Shown: positions 1 through 7,281 of the stretch, one piece after another
Numbering within the stretch: position 1 is the first letter of the stretch
Layout: each line of letters begins with the position of its first letter
Assembly: GCF_900290275.1 (NCBI RefSeq)
Contig: NZ_LT985325.1
Coordinates: forward strand, 35,654 to 99,653
Reading direction: 5' to 3'
Origin: Prevotella merdae
GTDB lineage: Bacteria; Bacteroidota; Bacteroidia; Bacteroidales; Bacteroidaceae
Length of the DNA: 64,000 nucleotides
The notes under the pieces: generated by a model
The model's input: only the letters and a program-made list of their open reading frames with translations
The model's database searches: none
What the model was told of the DNA's origin: nothing
Program-made: the position numbers and the translations under genes

Positions 1-55
1 TAGTTGGAACTACAGCCTTTCAGCTATCCACGTCCAAGGTCGCAGACCTTAATTC

Positions 56-538
56 TCACAATTTGCGCCAAGCCTCGAAGTCCTCTTCATAAAGGCTTAG
101 GTGGTGGCGCACGATGTTCTCGATGATGCCCGATACGCTCATGCGTCTCCCTCCGAGGATGCGGACGACACGATCAAGACGGTCTCGTACATCGGAACTG
201 ACGAAGACTGGCTTGCGGTCGTCAATCCTTGGAACTTGGAGGAAGGTCTGCTGATACTCCTCCAATGTCGCCTTGCGCTGCTTGCCACTGATGCGCTTCT
301 GCGGATTCGGTGGCGATTGAGCCTCGTTCGTTGATGTTTCCTCTCTATAGGGAGTTGTTGCAGCAACTTTCTCTACAATTGCTCTCAACTCTGGGTTCTC
401 TACATCATCATAGAGAGAATTACAACTACTTGGATTGGCTTTGTTGCCATACGTAGATGGTTTAACAAAATCCAAATACTCTTTTTCCATCAGCTCCTTT
501 TGCTCAGGAGCCAAGACTACATCTTTTGTTCTTGCCAT
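56..538 (-). CDS. DUF3408 conjugative-element protein
   Basis: The 160-residue product has a polar, low-complexity N-terminal half (about residues 1-95, rich in Lys, Asn, Pro and Gln). The conserved C-terminal region (about 100-155) contains VFVSSDVRDRLDRVVRILG followed by SVSGIIENIVRHHL, which resembles a ribbon-helix-helix-like DNA-binding fold. This pattern matches the DUF3408 family found near the mobilisation genes of Bacteroides conjugative transposons; the exact role is not known to me. It is transcribed away from the integration genes, towards the rest of the element, which lies off the left edge of the window. The start codon at 538 is the only reasonable one. The family call rests on recognition of the C-terminal motif, not on a search. 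Confidence 0.7.
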   Translation of the reverse strand: MARTKDVVLAPEQKELMEKEYLDFVKPSTYGNKANPSSCNSLYDDVENPELRAIVEKVAATTPYREETSTNEAQSPPNPQKRISGKQRKATLEEYQQTFLQVPRIDDRKPVFVSSDVRDRLDRVVRILGGRRMSVSGIIENIVRHHLSLYEEDFEAWRKL

Positions 539-825
539 AGCTTATGCTGTTTTATTTGTTAGTATAGTGGTCACGGTTTGCACCATTGACCGATTGTCGG
601 GTGCAAAGTAAGTGTACTGAGTGCAGCCATGCAACTGATTGGGTGTAACGTGGCAATTTAGTTGTGGCTTGCTTATTTGCATACCGAGATAGTTGTGAGA
701 ACTTCAACGTATTTCTCAACTCATCATTGTTCATGCATTCGTTGCAGTCGTGCAAGTTTTTCTTGTTGTTTTTGGCGTTGAAGTCGGCAAACCCCGGCAA
801 CATACTGCCACAGAAATTGAAAACG

Positions 826-856
826 CTTGTTTTTAGATTGCCGTGCCTTATCTTTG
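826..856 (+). promoter_or_regulatory. Promoter of the helix-turn-helix gene at 936
   Basis: TATCTTTG at 849-856 matches the Bacteroidetes -7 box TAnnTTTG, and a TTG-core -33 element (CTTG, 826-829) lies 19 bp upstream. The expected transcript starts near 862, giving a leader of about 75 nt before the start codon at 936. I see no gene in the rest of the 539-935 gap. Confidence 0.6.
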
Positions 857-935
857 CACTCACAAACGTGGAGCACAGCATATGCGTGGAGCTTTGCGAC
901 ATATAACATAGTATTAACTTAGAAAAAAGAAAAGT

Positions 936-1247
936 ATGGGATTCATCGTATTCGAGGAAGAGGCATTCAACTATCTTGATGCCCAGTTGGAGAACTTCGT
1001 GAAGCGCATGGACAGAATCCGTGAGCGCAGTGAGGACAAGACCATGAACAAGTGGCTCGACACGCAGGACGTGTGTCAGACGCTCAACATCTGCCCACGG
1101 ACAGTGCAGACGCTTCGGGACAACGGAACTTTGGCTTATACGCAAATCAGCCACAAGACCTACTACAAGCCGGAGGACGTGATGGCTATCGTAGCAGTAG
1201 TGGAGGACAAGAAAAAGGACATGCGCTTTCGCAAGCGCACAGGTTAG
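936..1247 (+). CDS. Helix-turn-helix protein, excisionase-like
   Basis: The 103-residue product has an acidic/amphipathic N-terminus (1-37) and then a winged helix-turn-helix of the excisionase/MerR type. The recognition region WLDTQDVCQTLNICPRTVQ is followed by the wing TYYKPEDVMAIV (about residues 40-85). Small proteins of this kind next to integrases in Bacteroides conjugative transposons (for example Xis2c and Xis2d of CTnDOT) act as recombination directionality factors or regulators. This gene has its own promoter at 826-856 and is followed by a second similar gene 82 bp downstream, on the strand opposite to the integrases. Calling it an excisionase is an inference from size, fold and position; it could be only a transcriptional regulator. 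Confidence 0.75.
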   Translation: MGFIVFEEEAFNYLDAQLENFVKRMDRIRERSEDKTMNKWLDTQDVCQTLNICPRTVQTLRDNGTLAYTQISHKTYYKPEDVMAIVAVVEDKKKDMRFRKRTG

Positions 1248-1329
1248 GCTGTCAATATACAACAGCCACTTAATCCAAAGCAGCAAGTAAACCGAGTAAC
1301 GTAAGTATCAACAATAAAACGAGACAACT

Positions 1330-1638
1330 ATGAGCAATGAAGTAATGACAAGAAACAGCGAGTGGATGAACCACATCGTGAACCACCTCAACCGAATGGT
1401 TGACAATTTTGAACGTGCCGTGATGAACTACCGCCCCATGCTTGGCGGTGAGCGCTTCATGACGGACAAGGAGCTTTGCGCCAGGCTGCAACTGAGCCGA
1501 AGAACCCTGCAGGACTACCGAAACAACGGTGTCATCCCGTATATCCAGCTTGGCGGAAAGATACTCTACCGCGAGTCCGACATTCAGAAGATTCTGATGG
1601 CTAACTATCGTGAAGCGTACAGAATGAAAGGTGTGTAG
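1330..1638 (+). CDS. Helix-turn-helix protein, excisionase-like (second copy)
   Basis: The 102-residue product has the same architecture as the upstream gene: an N-terminal helical segment (1-43) and a winged helix-turn-helix with FMTDKELCARLQLSRRTLQ and the wing KILYRESDIQKIL. The two proteins are clearly related in the DNA-binding half and divergent in the N-terminal half, as expected for a paired set of directionality factors. The 82-bp gap and shared orientation suggest co-transcription from the 826-856 promoter. It ends about 230 bp before the convergent integrase stop codon at 1872, and I see nothing else in that gap. Function is inferred from the fold and from the neighbouring recombinases. 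Confidence 0.75.
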   Translation: MSNEVMTRNSEWMNHIVNHLNRMVDNFERAVMNYRPMLGGERFMTDKELCARLQLSRRTLQDYRNNGVIPYIQLGGKILYRESDIQKILMANYREAYRMKGV

Positions 1639-1871
1639 GAGAATGTCCTTGATGAGTGTGTGAAATGAACAAGGCGACAACGTATAACTTGCCGAGTGTG
1701 GCTGTTATAGGTTGTCGCCTCGTTTTATTGGCTATACCGAGTTGGTCGTGTTTGCCGAGTGTTCTCCGTATGGTCTGTATAAAATCTAATACCATGCTAA
1801 AACACACTGCGGAGGTTCGCCCAAGTGGCTGGAGGCGCAAAGCCTCCAAGGAACGTTGCTTTATGGCAGGT

Positions 1872-3068
1872 CTATGCCATTGGATTTTTGTTCCTTTCTC
1901 GCTTGGCAATAAGCTTATCCATGTCATTTGAAATCTTCTGCTCCGTCACCTGCGCATAGACCTGTGTGCTTGTAATGTCTGCGTGTCCCATCATCTTGGC
2001 TATGCTGCCGATGGGAATGTCCTCGTTGAGCATCAAGACTCCGAATGTATGGCGGCTGGCGTGGAATCCCAACTTATTACTTATGCCAAGCACCATTCCA
2101 AGGGTATGCACATCTAGATAGATATCTTTCTTCTCACCCAGTGGAAAAACAGGCTTGCTGTCGTCCGTGGTATTGTAGAGCGAAAGAATCTTCTCGACTA
2201 TCGGATGGAGTGGCACGAAGAACTCCACGCCTGTCTTCTCTCTTTCCTTGCGGATGAACTTCCTACCCTCGGAGTTCTCACTGATATGGTGAGGATACAG
2301 TTTCTTTACATCTATATAGGATAAGGAGGTGAGCGAGGCAAAAATGAAACATCTGCGTGCAAGCTCCGTTCGCTCGTCAGCCATCAGGGTAGAGAGCATC
2401 TTGATGAAGTCTGCCTTGCTGATATGGGTCATCTTCGGGGCTGCCTTCTTCTCATACCCTATCTTGGCTATGGGATTGAAGCGGATAATGCTCCTGTCCA
2501 CTGCCTTGTACATCAACATGTTCAGCCAGAGAAGGCAATGGTTCACGTAGCTGTCGATACGTCCCTGGTCTCGTTTCAGGAATAGCTTGTATTCCTCCCC
2601 GAAATTCTCGTCTATGTCCTCAAAGGCGATGTCGTCCTTATCCAACGAATGGACAAAGGCTCTCAGGTTCTTCTGCCATGTCCGCTTGTGCAGAAAGGTT
2701 TGTCTGGCTTTTGAGGTTCGATACCATTCCACGATGGTATCACCAAAGCTCAGCAAGAACCTTCCTGTCGTGTCCTTGTCCTTCAACACTGCCTTCAGCA
2801 TTTCCACGGTGATGATGCCGTTGGTGGAAAGAAGTGAGTTGTATTTATCCTTGACCTCAGCAAGGAAACTTGCCAATCGTCCGTTGTCCCTTGCGTTCCG
2901 TACCTCTCCCTTCTTGGCGTTCCACTCCTGTGGGGTACAGGATATGCCTGTGGAAATGGCTGCACTTTTGCCGTCAACGGTGATGCGGCAAAGTATGTTG
3001 GCTGTTCCGTCTGCCTTCACCTTCTGTCTGTTGATGTAAGGCAAAATTGAAAATGTACTTCTGCTCAT
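1872..3068 (-). CDS. Tyrosine recombinase / integrase
   Basis: The 398-residue phage-integrase-family protein has an N-terminal arm-binding-like domain (residues 1-90, SILPYINRQKVKADGTANI), a SAM-like core-binding domain (about 105-200) and a C-terminal catalytic domain. The catalytic motif HASRHTF gives the HxxR pair, and GHADITSTQVYAQV supplies the second His and the nucleophilic Tyr. The first catalytic Arg is not at its usual place (the sequence there reads SLTSLSYIDV), a feature shared with IntDOT-type Bacteroidetes recombinases. I chose the start at 3068 because the reading frame upstream of it is unlike the family N-terminus. It lies 64 bp downstream of a second integrase on the same strand and is probably co-transcribed with it. 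It is expected to cut and rejoin the element ends or a related site. Confidence 0.88.
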   Translation of the reverse strand: MSRSTFSILPYINRQKVKADGTANILCRITVDGKSAAISTGISCTPQEWNAKKGEVRNARDNGRLASFLAEVKDKYNSLLSTNGIITVEMLKAVLKDKDTTGRFLLSFGDTIVEWYRTSKARQTFLHKRTWQKNLRAFVHSLDKDDIAFEDIDENFGEEYKLFLKRDQGRIDSYVNHCLLWLNMLMYKAVDRSIIRFNPIAKIGYEKKAAPKMTHISKADFIKMLSTLMADERTELARRCFIFASLTSLSYIDVKKLYPHHISENSEGRKFIRKEREKTGVEFFVPLHPIVEKILSLYNTTDDSKPVFPLGEKKDIYLDVHTLGMVLGISNKLGFHASRHTFGVLMLNEDIPIGSIAKMMGHADITSTQVYAQVTEQKISNDMDKLIAKRERNKNPMA

Positions 3069-3132
3069 AGTTGTTGTCCTTATAATATAATAATGTGGTT
3101 GAAACTGTAAAAAGAAAAGTTGAAAGCCCTGT

Positions 3133-4365
3133 TCATAATGCGAGAATAAAGTCCTTCCCGGTTGCAGCGATGAACTTGTCCATGTCCTCAAACAGCTTCT
3201 TTTGGGTTACTCTCGCATACCGCTGCGTCATCTTCACATCCTTGTGACCGAGCATCTTGCAGATGGTCTCCATCGGCACACCAGCCTCCAGCGTAATGAG
3301 GCTGGCGAACGAGTGTCGTCCCGTATGGTAGGAATAGGTCTTGCTCGTTTCCGCCAGCTTGCAGATGGTGATGAGATCGATACGAACACGATTCGTGCTC
3401 AGCAATGGGAAAAGGGTATCTCTTGCCCAGTCCTCGTATTTCGCCATCAGCTCCAACGCCTCGGGCAGGAGTTTCACCCTGGCAAGTGTTCCGGTCTTCT
3501 TGCGGTTATAGATGAGCCATTTGTCACCATCCTCCAACACCTTGACATTGGCTTTCGTGATGGAAACGGTGTCTATGAAGGCTGTTCCTGCATAGCAGGC
3601 GAAAAGAAACAGGTCACGGCTAACGGATAGTCTCGGCTTGTCTTCGGGCAGTTCCACATCACGGATTTTTATGAAATCAGACATGCTGAGAGCCTTGGGT
3701 GTCGTAACCCTTGGAGTGCCAACCCGATAATGGGCGAACAGCAGGTTCTTGCACAAGCCTCGCTCAAAGGCGATGCGGCACATCTTCTTGAAGAGCGACA
3801 CATAGATGGTGATGGTTCCTGATGAAAAGCCTTTCTCGTCAAGCAAGTAATGGTGAAAGTCACTGATGAAAGGCTCGGTCAGCTGTCCGAAAGCCAAATC
3901 AGTCAACCTATACTTCTCCCCGATGAACTCAGCGAGATTCTTGCGAATCTTTCTGTAAGTCCAGACACTGCTCTTCGACATATCGATGCCCTCATGGGTG
4001 CTGAGTTCACTGATATGCTCGTCCACGAAGGAGAGAAGGGTGTTCTGTGTCTTGACGCTGCCCTGCAAAGCCTCCTTGACATCCTTAGCCTCGAAGTCCG
4101 TTCTCTTTTCCACAAGCACATCGAAAGCCTTTTGGATGGAAAGCAACAACTGCTCGATGTCCTTGTTGGTCTCCACGGCTTCCTTGCTCTTGCCCTCCAA
4201 TCGGCTGGCACGAGGATTCCAAAGCGATGGAGTGCAAGACAACTTGCAGGAGAACTGCGCCATAGTCCTGTTCACCGTGATGCGTCCCATAATGGGAGCT
4301 TTTCCATTTTTGTCCATTCCGCTCTTTTTTAGGTAGAGCAACACCTTGAATTTTTCGATTTTCAT
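3133..4365 (-). CDS. Tyrosine recombinase / integrase (terminal)
   Basis: The 410-residue tyrosine recombinase has an N-terminal domain (FKVLLYLKKSG), a core-binding domain (about 105-205) and a catalytic domain. The motif YHTGRHSFASL gives HxxR, and GHKDVKMTQRYARV gives the His and catalytic Tyr. The first catalytic Arg is replaced in the context YAGTAFIDTV, as in IntDOT relatives. An in-frame codon at 4389 would fall inside the promoter -7 box (4387-4394), so I place the start at 4365. This is the outermost gene of the mobile element, so it is the best candidate for the integrase that acts on the element ends. It is only distantly similar to its tandem neighbour at 1872-3068. Confidence 0.88.
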   Translation of the reverse strand: MKIEKFKVLLYLKKSGMDKNGKAPIMGRITVNRTMAQFSCKLSCTPSLWNPRASRLEGKSKEAVETNKDIEQLLLSIQKAFDVLVEKRTDFEAKDVKEALQGSVKTQNTLLSFVDEHISELSTHEGIDMSKSSVWTYRKIRKNLAEFIGEKYRLTDLAFGQLTEPFISDFHHYLLDEKGFSSGTITIYVSLFKKMCRIAFERGLCKNLLFAHYRVGTPRVTTPKALSMSDFIKIRDVELPEDKPRLSVSRDLFLFACYAGTAFIDTVSITKANVKVLEDGDKWLIYNRKKTGTLARVKLLPEALELMAKYEDWARDTLFPLLSTNRVRIDLITICKLAETSKTYSYHTGRHSFASLITLEAGVPMETICKMLGHKDVKMTQRYARVTQKKLFEDMDKFIAATGKDFILAL

Positions 4366-4386
4366 AACGCTTACATTTTGAGTGTG

Positions 4387-4394
4387 CAAATATA
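4387..4394 (-). promoter_or_regulatory. -7 box of the integrase promoter
   Basis: On the minus strand this reads TATATTTG, a match to TAnnTTTG, placed 22 bp before the integrase start codon at 4365. I could not identify a convincing -33 box. The position argues that the upstream in-frame start at 4389 is not used. Confidence 0.5.
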
Positions 4395-4457
4395 ATCATT
4401 TTGTAAGCGTTCCTTGATACGCAAAACATTGAGAATCAGCGCAATAAAATCCGTTGA

Positions 4458-4583
4458 TGCACAAAGTTGCCTTTCCGCATTGTTACCTGCTTTGCATAGG
4501 TAACTGTGGCTCACGATTTAGTAACTGAACTACTTCAATATTCCTCACTCGCTTGCTTTATGTCGATTTGGCAACTTTGTGCA
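4458..4583. repeat. Nested inverted repeats beside the integrase
   Basis: TGCACAAAGTTGCC (4458-4471) is repeated in perfect inverted form at 4570-4583. Between the arms lies a smaller palindrome, GTTACCT (4482-4488) and AGGTAAC (4498-4504). The 4395-4701 gap has no gene that I can support. Inverted 14-mers just outside the terminal integrase gene are what arm-type integrase binding sites or an attachment region look like, but the core crossover site and element boundary cannot be fixed from one end. Confidence 0.45.
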
Positions 4584-4701
4584 AATCTACTCATTCCCAA
4601 CTGTTTACGTTCCAACCTCTCTTATTCTCCTTTGGCTGCTTTAGAGCTTTATGTTAATCATAGCCACAACTATTTTTCTTCCCATAACCATTCTTTTTGT
4701 C

Positions 4702-5073
4702 TTAATCATCCCAATAATATATAGGTCTATTGAACCACGGAAGCCAATCCAAGTATAATATTTGGATTTTTGTTCCAATTTTACTTGAATCTCGCTCATC
4801 CACAAGGGAATTTCCCTCGTAAGTCTTATCGCCAACATAAAACTCATATATGTAATTAGGCGTTGTATAGCGGGGTCCCCCTATAGTAGTGGATGTTATG
4901 ACAGCTTCAGTTTTAGTGCCATGTTTCTTCAGTACGCTCAATAGTATAGGAGTGGCAATGAAGCAATAAGCCAAAAGCCCCACACAGATAAGAAAGTAAA
5001 TTATTCCGATTATATCCTTTATATTTATAGAGACTTTTTTCTTTGTCCACCTTTTCTTCTTATTCTTTTTCAT
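4702..5073 (-). CDS. Small membrane protein, DUF3592-like
   Basis: The 123-residue product has a very basic N-terminus (KKNKKKRWTKKK), a long hydrophobic segment or helical pair (about residues 22-48), and then a soluble beta-rich part with TEAVITSTTIGGPRYTTPNY and a YEFYVGDKTYEG motif. That layout resembles DUF3592-type membrane proteins, in which a small extracytoplasmic beta domain is flanked by membrane helices, but here no second C-terminal helix is obvious. It is the last of a run of six AT-rich, same-strand small genes. The function is unknown; an immunity-type role is a speculation from context. Confidence 0.6.
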   Translation of the reverse strand: MKKNKKKRWTKKKVSINIKDIIGIIYFLICVGLLAYCFIATPILLSVLKKHGTKTEAVITSTTIGGPRYTTPNYIYEFYVGDKTYEGNSLVDERDSSKIGTKIQILYLDWLPWFNRPIYYWDD

Positions 5074-5219
5074 CGTTATCTTTATTTATATGTATTAGCG
5101 ATGCCAATAATAACTATCAATATTCGAAGCAAAACCATCACTCTTTTTTCTAAACTCACTTCTTTTCATAAATATCTTTCTTGTAAGGGTTCAAACGATT
5201 TCATATTACAGTCTTTCCA

Positions 5220-5558
5220 TTACTTCAAAAAGCCTTTGACCAAACCATAAAGTATTGAGCCTAAGCCAGCAACGTATCCGTTAAGATAATTGATATAGTT
5301 AATGGTAAAACTTGGAGGAAACTTGTCTTTGTCCTTATAAGTAAAGACTGTGAATGCTATGCCGAAAATGATGGCGCACAACTCGTCGTATTGGTTACGG
5401 ATAATGCAGTAAATTCCTAAGCAGACACAAGTAATGGCAAAAATCAAATAAGTAACATACAAAATGAGACCTATTGATTTTCGCTTTCTTATTGTGTGGA
5501 ACAATAAGGCTATACCTGTTATAAAAGAAAGGATTCCCCAAAGACGTAAATATTCCAT
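5220..5558 (-). CDS. Small multi-pass membrane protein, unknown
   Basis: The 112-residue product has three or four predicted membrane helices (about residues 5-22, 29-51 and 60-75, with a weaker one at 90-110) and a short basic loop, TIRKRKS. I do not recognise a family. The gene is AT-rich and sits in a same-strand series with its neighbours. The gap to the next gene downstream is about 145 bp and to the upstream one 13 bp. Confidence 0.55.
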   Translation of the reverse strand: MEYLRLWGILSFITGIALLFHTIRKRKSIGLILYVTYLIFAITCVCLGIYCIIRNQYDELCAIIFGIAFTVFTYKDKDKFPPSFTINYINYLNGYVAGLGSILYGLVKGFLK

Positions 5559-5571
5559 TATTTGATTCTTC

Positions 5572-5739
5572 TTAGTTAGACGTTATTATCATGCTAAATA
5601 TAAATATAGGCCAGACGAGGAGCAAACATACGCAAGTTATGCAATACCATACTCGTCTGATTAAAAGAGTTTGCGTTTTCTTATCGCAGTTAAAAATGCA
5701 ATAATATAGCCTATTCCAAAACAATTCTATATACTTCAT
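5572..5739 (-). CDS. Mini membrane protein, translationally coupled
   Basis: The 55-residue product has one C-terminal hydrophobic segment (about residues 32-52) after a polar N-terminal part (FWNRLYYCIFNCDKKTQ). The start codon overlaps the stop codon of the gene upstream as ATGA, which suggests translational coupling and supports this start over one further upstream in the same frame. No family is recognised. It could instead be the displaced 3' part of a single frameshifted gene together with 5736-5927; the coupling arrangement makes two genes slightly more likely. Confidence 0.4.
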   Translation of the reverse strand: MKYIELFWNRLYYCIFNCDKKTQTLLIRRVWYCITCVCLLLVWPIFIFSMIITSN

Positions 5740-5927
5740 ATAGGCCTCTCTTTCTTTGAATTGGTTCTTTTGGAAATAAAAGAATAAATGGCATAGTGAA
5801 TACAAATGGGCAGGAGATTGAATATCCCCAACCATACAAACATCAAGAGACTCAAAGATAAGGCAGCCCCATTGGTTACAACTAAGGAAATAATGCCTAT
5901 CAAAAGTAACGTCACAAGACTATTCAA
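5736..5927 (-). CDS. Mini membrane protein, unknown
   Basis: The 63-residue product has two closely spaced hydrophobic segments (about residues 3-20 and 22-48) and a basic C-terminal tail (SKRTNSKKERPI), so it is probably a helical hairpin in the inner membrane. It overlaps the next gene by ATGA. No family is recognised. The AT-rich composition matches its neighbours in the 4.7-7.0 kb island. Confidence 0.4.
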   Translation of the reverse strand: MNSLVTLLLIGIISLVVTNGAALSLSLLMFVWLGIFNLLPICIHYAIYSFISKRTNSKKERPI

Positions 5928-6172
5928 TATTATTTGTCTTTTCTAAAAAAATTACGCTAAAATCAGCCGAATAGCTAAAAATGAACTATTTATGAGTTTT
6001 TCACCTCAACAGAGGTAATGATTTAGCAACAGTTCTAAATTCTGCAATCTGCATACGTTTGCTGCCTAACAACTCTTTTCGGCTGCAAAAATACAAAAAA
6101 AATAATGAATCTAAGAATTTTATTAAACAAAAAATATCAAACAGAGTAATATGTTGCAAAAAGCACGGTCTT

Positions 6173-6285
6173 ACTAGTAGTCTGTAAAGTCTAAAAGTTG
6201 AGTAAAACGTCGTTCGTCACATACTGATGATTGATGAAATATCACACGTGCCTTACTAAACTTTTAGACTTTACAATCTACTAGT
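6173..6285. repeat. 113-bp palindromic element with 33-bp inverted ends
   Basis: The arms 6173-6205 and 6253-6285 are inverted copies with only a few mismatches (for example CTGTAAAGTCTAAAAGTT against the complementary arm). They are separated by about 47 bp of unrelated sequence, and each outer end is ACTAGTAG. It starts 3 bp after the stop codon of the secreted-protein gene at 6289. It could be a small MITE-like element or a long terminator hairpin. No clear target duplication is visible. The remainder of 5928-6172 shows no gene. Confidence 0.6.
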
Positions 6286-6288
6286 TGT

Positions 6289-6672
6289 TTATTTTGCGAA
6301 ATACGTATTTACAACATTTGTTGTTGTATTTTGCAATTTTAGCAACTTGTCGGTAAATTCTAAAACTTTAAACTTAACAGGGAAAGTTTTTGTACCCTTT
6401 CCTTCTGATGGAAAAATAACATAAAATGTTTCTACGTTTTCCTGCTGTATTAAGTATGGCTTCTCTATAGTATGAGTCTGTCCATTAAAGGAGAAACTAG
6501 TTGTGTATGTCGTATCTTTGAATATAAGATTCGAAGTATAAGACTTTCCTTTTGGCAATTGCAACTCCCATTTTTTACCTTTTAAGCTGTCGATTTTAAA
6601 TGATTGTGCATGAACTAATTGCCCATTTAGGAACAATAGAGAAATAAAAAAATATTTAAAAATTAACTTCAT
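6289..6672 (-). CDS. Secreted protein, unknown
   Basis: The 127-residue product has a clear Sec signal peptide (basic start KLIFKYFF, hydrophobic core, cleavage likely after VHA at about residue 22). The mature part is beta-rich: KKWELQLPKGKSYTSNLIF, TTSFSFNGQTHTIEKPYLI, YVIFPSEG and FKVLEFTDKLLKLQN. The pattern of short strands and a WELQL-like motif recalls lipocalin-like small periplasmic proteins of Bacteroidetes, but I cannot name a family. There is no lipobox Cys. It lies in the AT-rich same-strand run of small genes, immediately followed by the palindromic element at 6173-6285. Confidence 0.6.
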   Translation of the reverse strand: MKLIFKYFFISLLFLNGQLVHAQSFKIDSLKGKKWELQLPKGKSYTSNLIFKDTTYTTSFSFNGQTHTIEKPYLIQQENVETFYVIFPSEGKGTKTFPVKFKVLEFTDKLLKLQNTTTNVVNTYFAK

Positions 6673-6714
6673 ATTTATTTAATTACTTTATACCTGTTAA
6701 TACTATATTATAAT

Positions 6715-6918
6715 CTAAAAAAATTCCTTTCTAACAGATTTTGCCCAAAGCCAAGCAAGCAAAGCCATACTCAAGTTAAACAAGGAAATACAAATCGTAA
6801 GCATAATGCCCATAAAATGTCCCAAGTACAAGACTACTGCAGGAATAATATAGGCAACAAATGTGGCCACAAATACTGTGAGCAAATATTTCTTTGTATC
6901 TTTATCTCTTAGTTTCAT
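6715..6918 (-). CDS. Small two-helix membrane protein, unknown
   Basis: The product is 67 residues from the start at 6918, with a charged N-terminus (KLRDKDTKKYL) and two hydrophobic helices (about residues 12-34 and 37-58), ending in SVRKEFF. A start 11 codons upstream is possible, but the extension is polar and adds nothing recognisable. A -7-like TATTTTTG lies at 6990-6997 on the same strand, so this may be the first gene of the small-gene series. No family is recognised. Confidence 0.5.
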   Translation of the reverse strand: MKLRDKDTKKYLLTVFVATFVAYIIPAVVLYLGHFMGIMLTICISLFNLSMALLAWLWAKSVRKEFF

Positions 6919-7177
6919 ATTACTTTCTTTATATCTTACTTTGGATAGCACATTATAATGAAATGTTATTTTAAACTCATTTTATGCTACAAAAATAACA
7001 TTTTGTAGTGATAATCGGTTATAATCCCTTGAAAATCTACGATATTCTATCGTAATTTAGATAAAATAGAAATATAATCTGTAAAAATGGAACAAAACAA
7101 TTGATTTTCCAACAAGCCTTTCTCTTTGTCATCCCATTCGTTGTGCTGATAATAAAGAACTATAGAAGGAAGAGAAA

Positions 7178-7262
7178 AGGTTCATCCGGAATATGTGGTG
7201 ATGAACCTAAGGTATTGTAGGAGGTACGGTATCCGAAGAGGGCACTTTTTTCAGTGTCCTCT
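7178..7262. terminator. Two hairpins downstream of the ATPase gene
   Basis: Hairpin one pairs AGGTTCATC (7178-7186) with GATGAACCT (7200-7208). Hairpin two pairs about 10 bp of AGAGGGCACT (7237-7246) with 7253-7262, with one mismatch, around a T-rich loop. Both lie just beyond the ATPase stop at 7282 and probably end its transcript. The first hairpin contains GGTTCATCCG, which recurs at 39165 and, with one change, at 40045. I see nothing else in 6952-7177 except the promoter-like box at 6990. Confidence 0.45.
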
Positions 7263-7281
7263 TTTATTGCACCTGTACTTA

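Noticed and set aside
664-906. 80-codon plus-strand frame before the helix-turn-helix gene
   Set aside because: It overlaps the promoter at 826-856 and its composition is not protein-like.
552-1286. Long minus-strand open frame of 244 codons opposite the helix-turn-helix gene
   Set aside because: It covers a well-supported helix-turn-helix gene and its promoter on the other strand and has no domain pattern.
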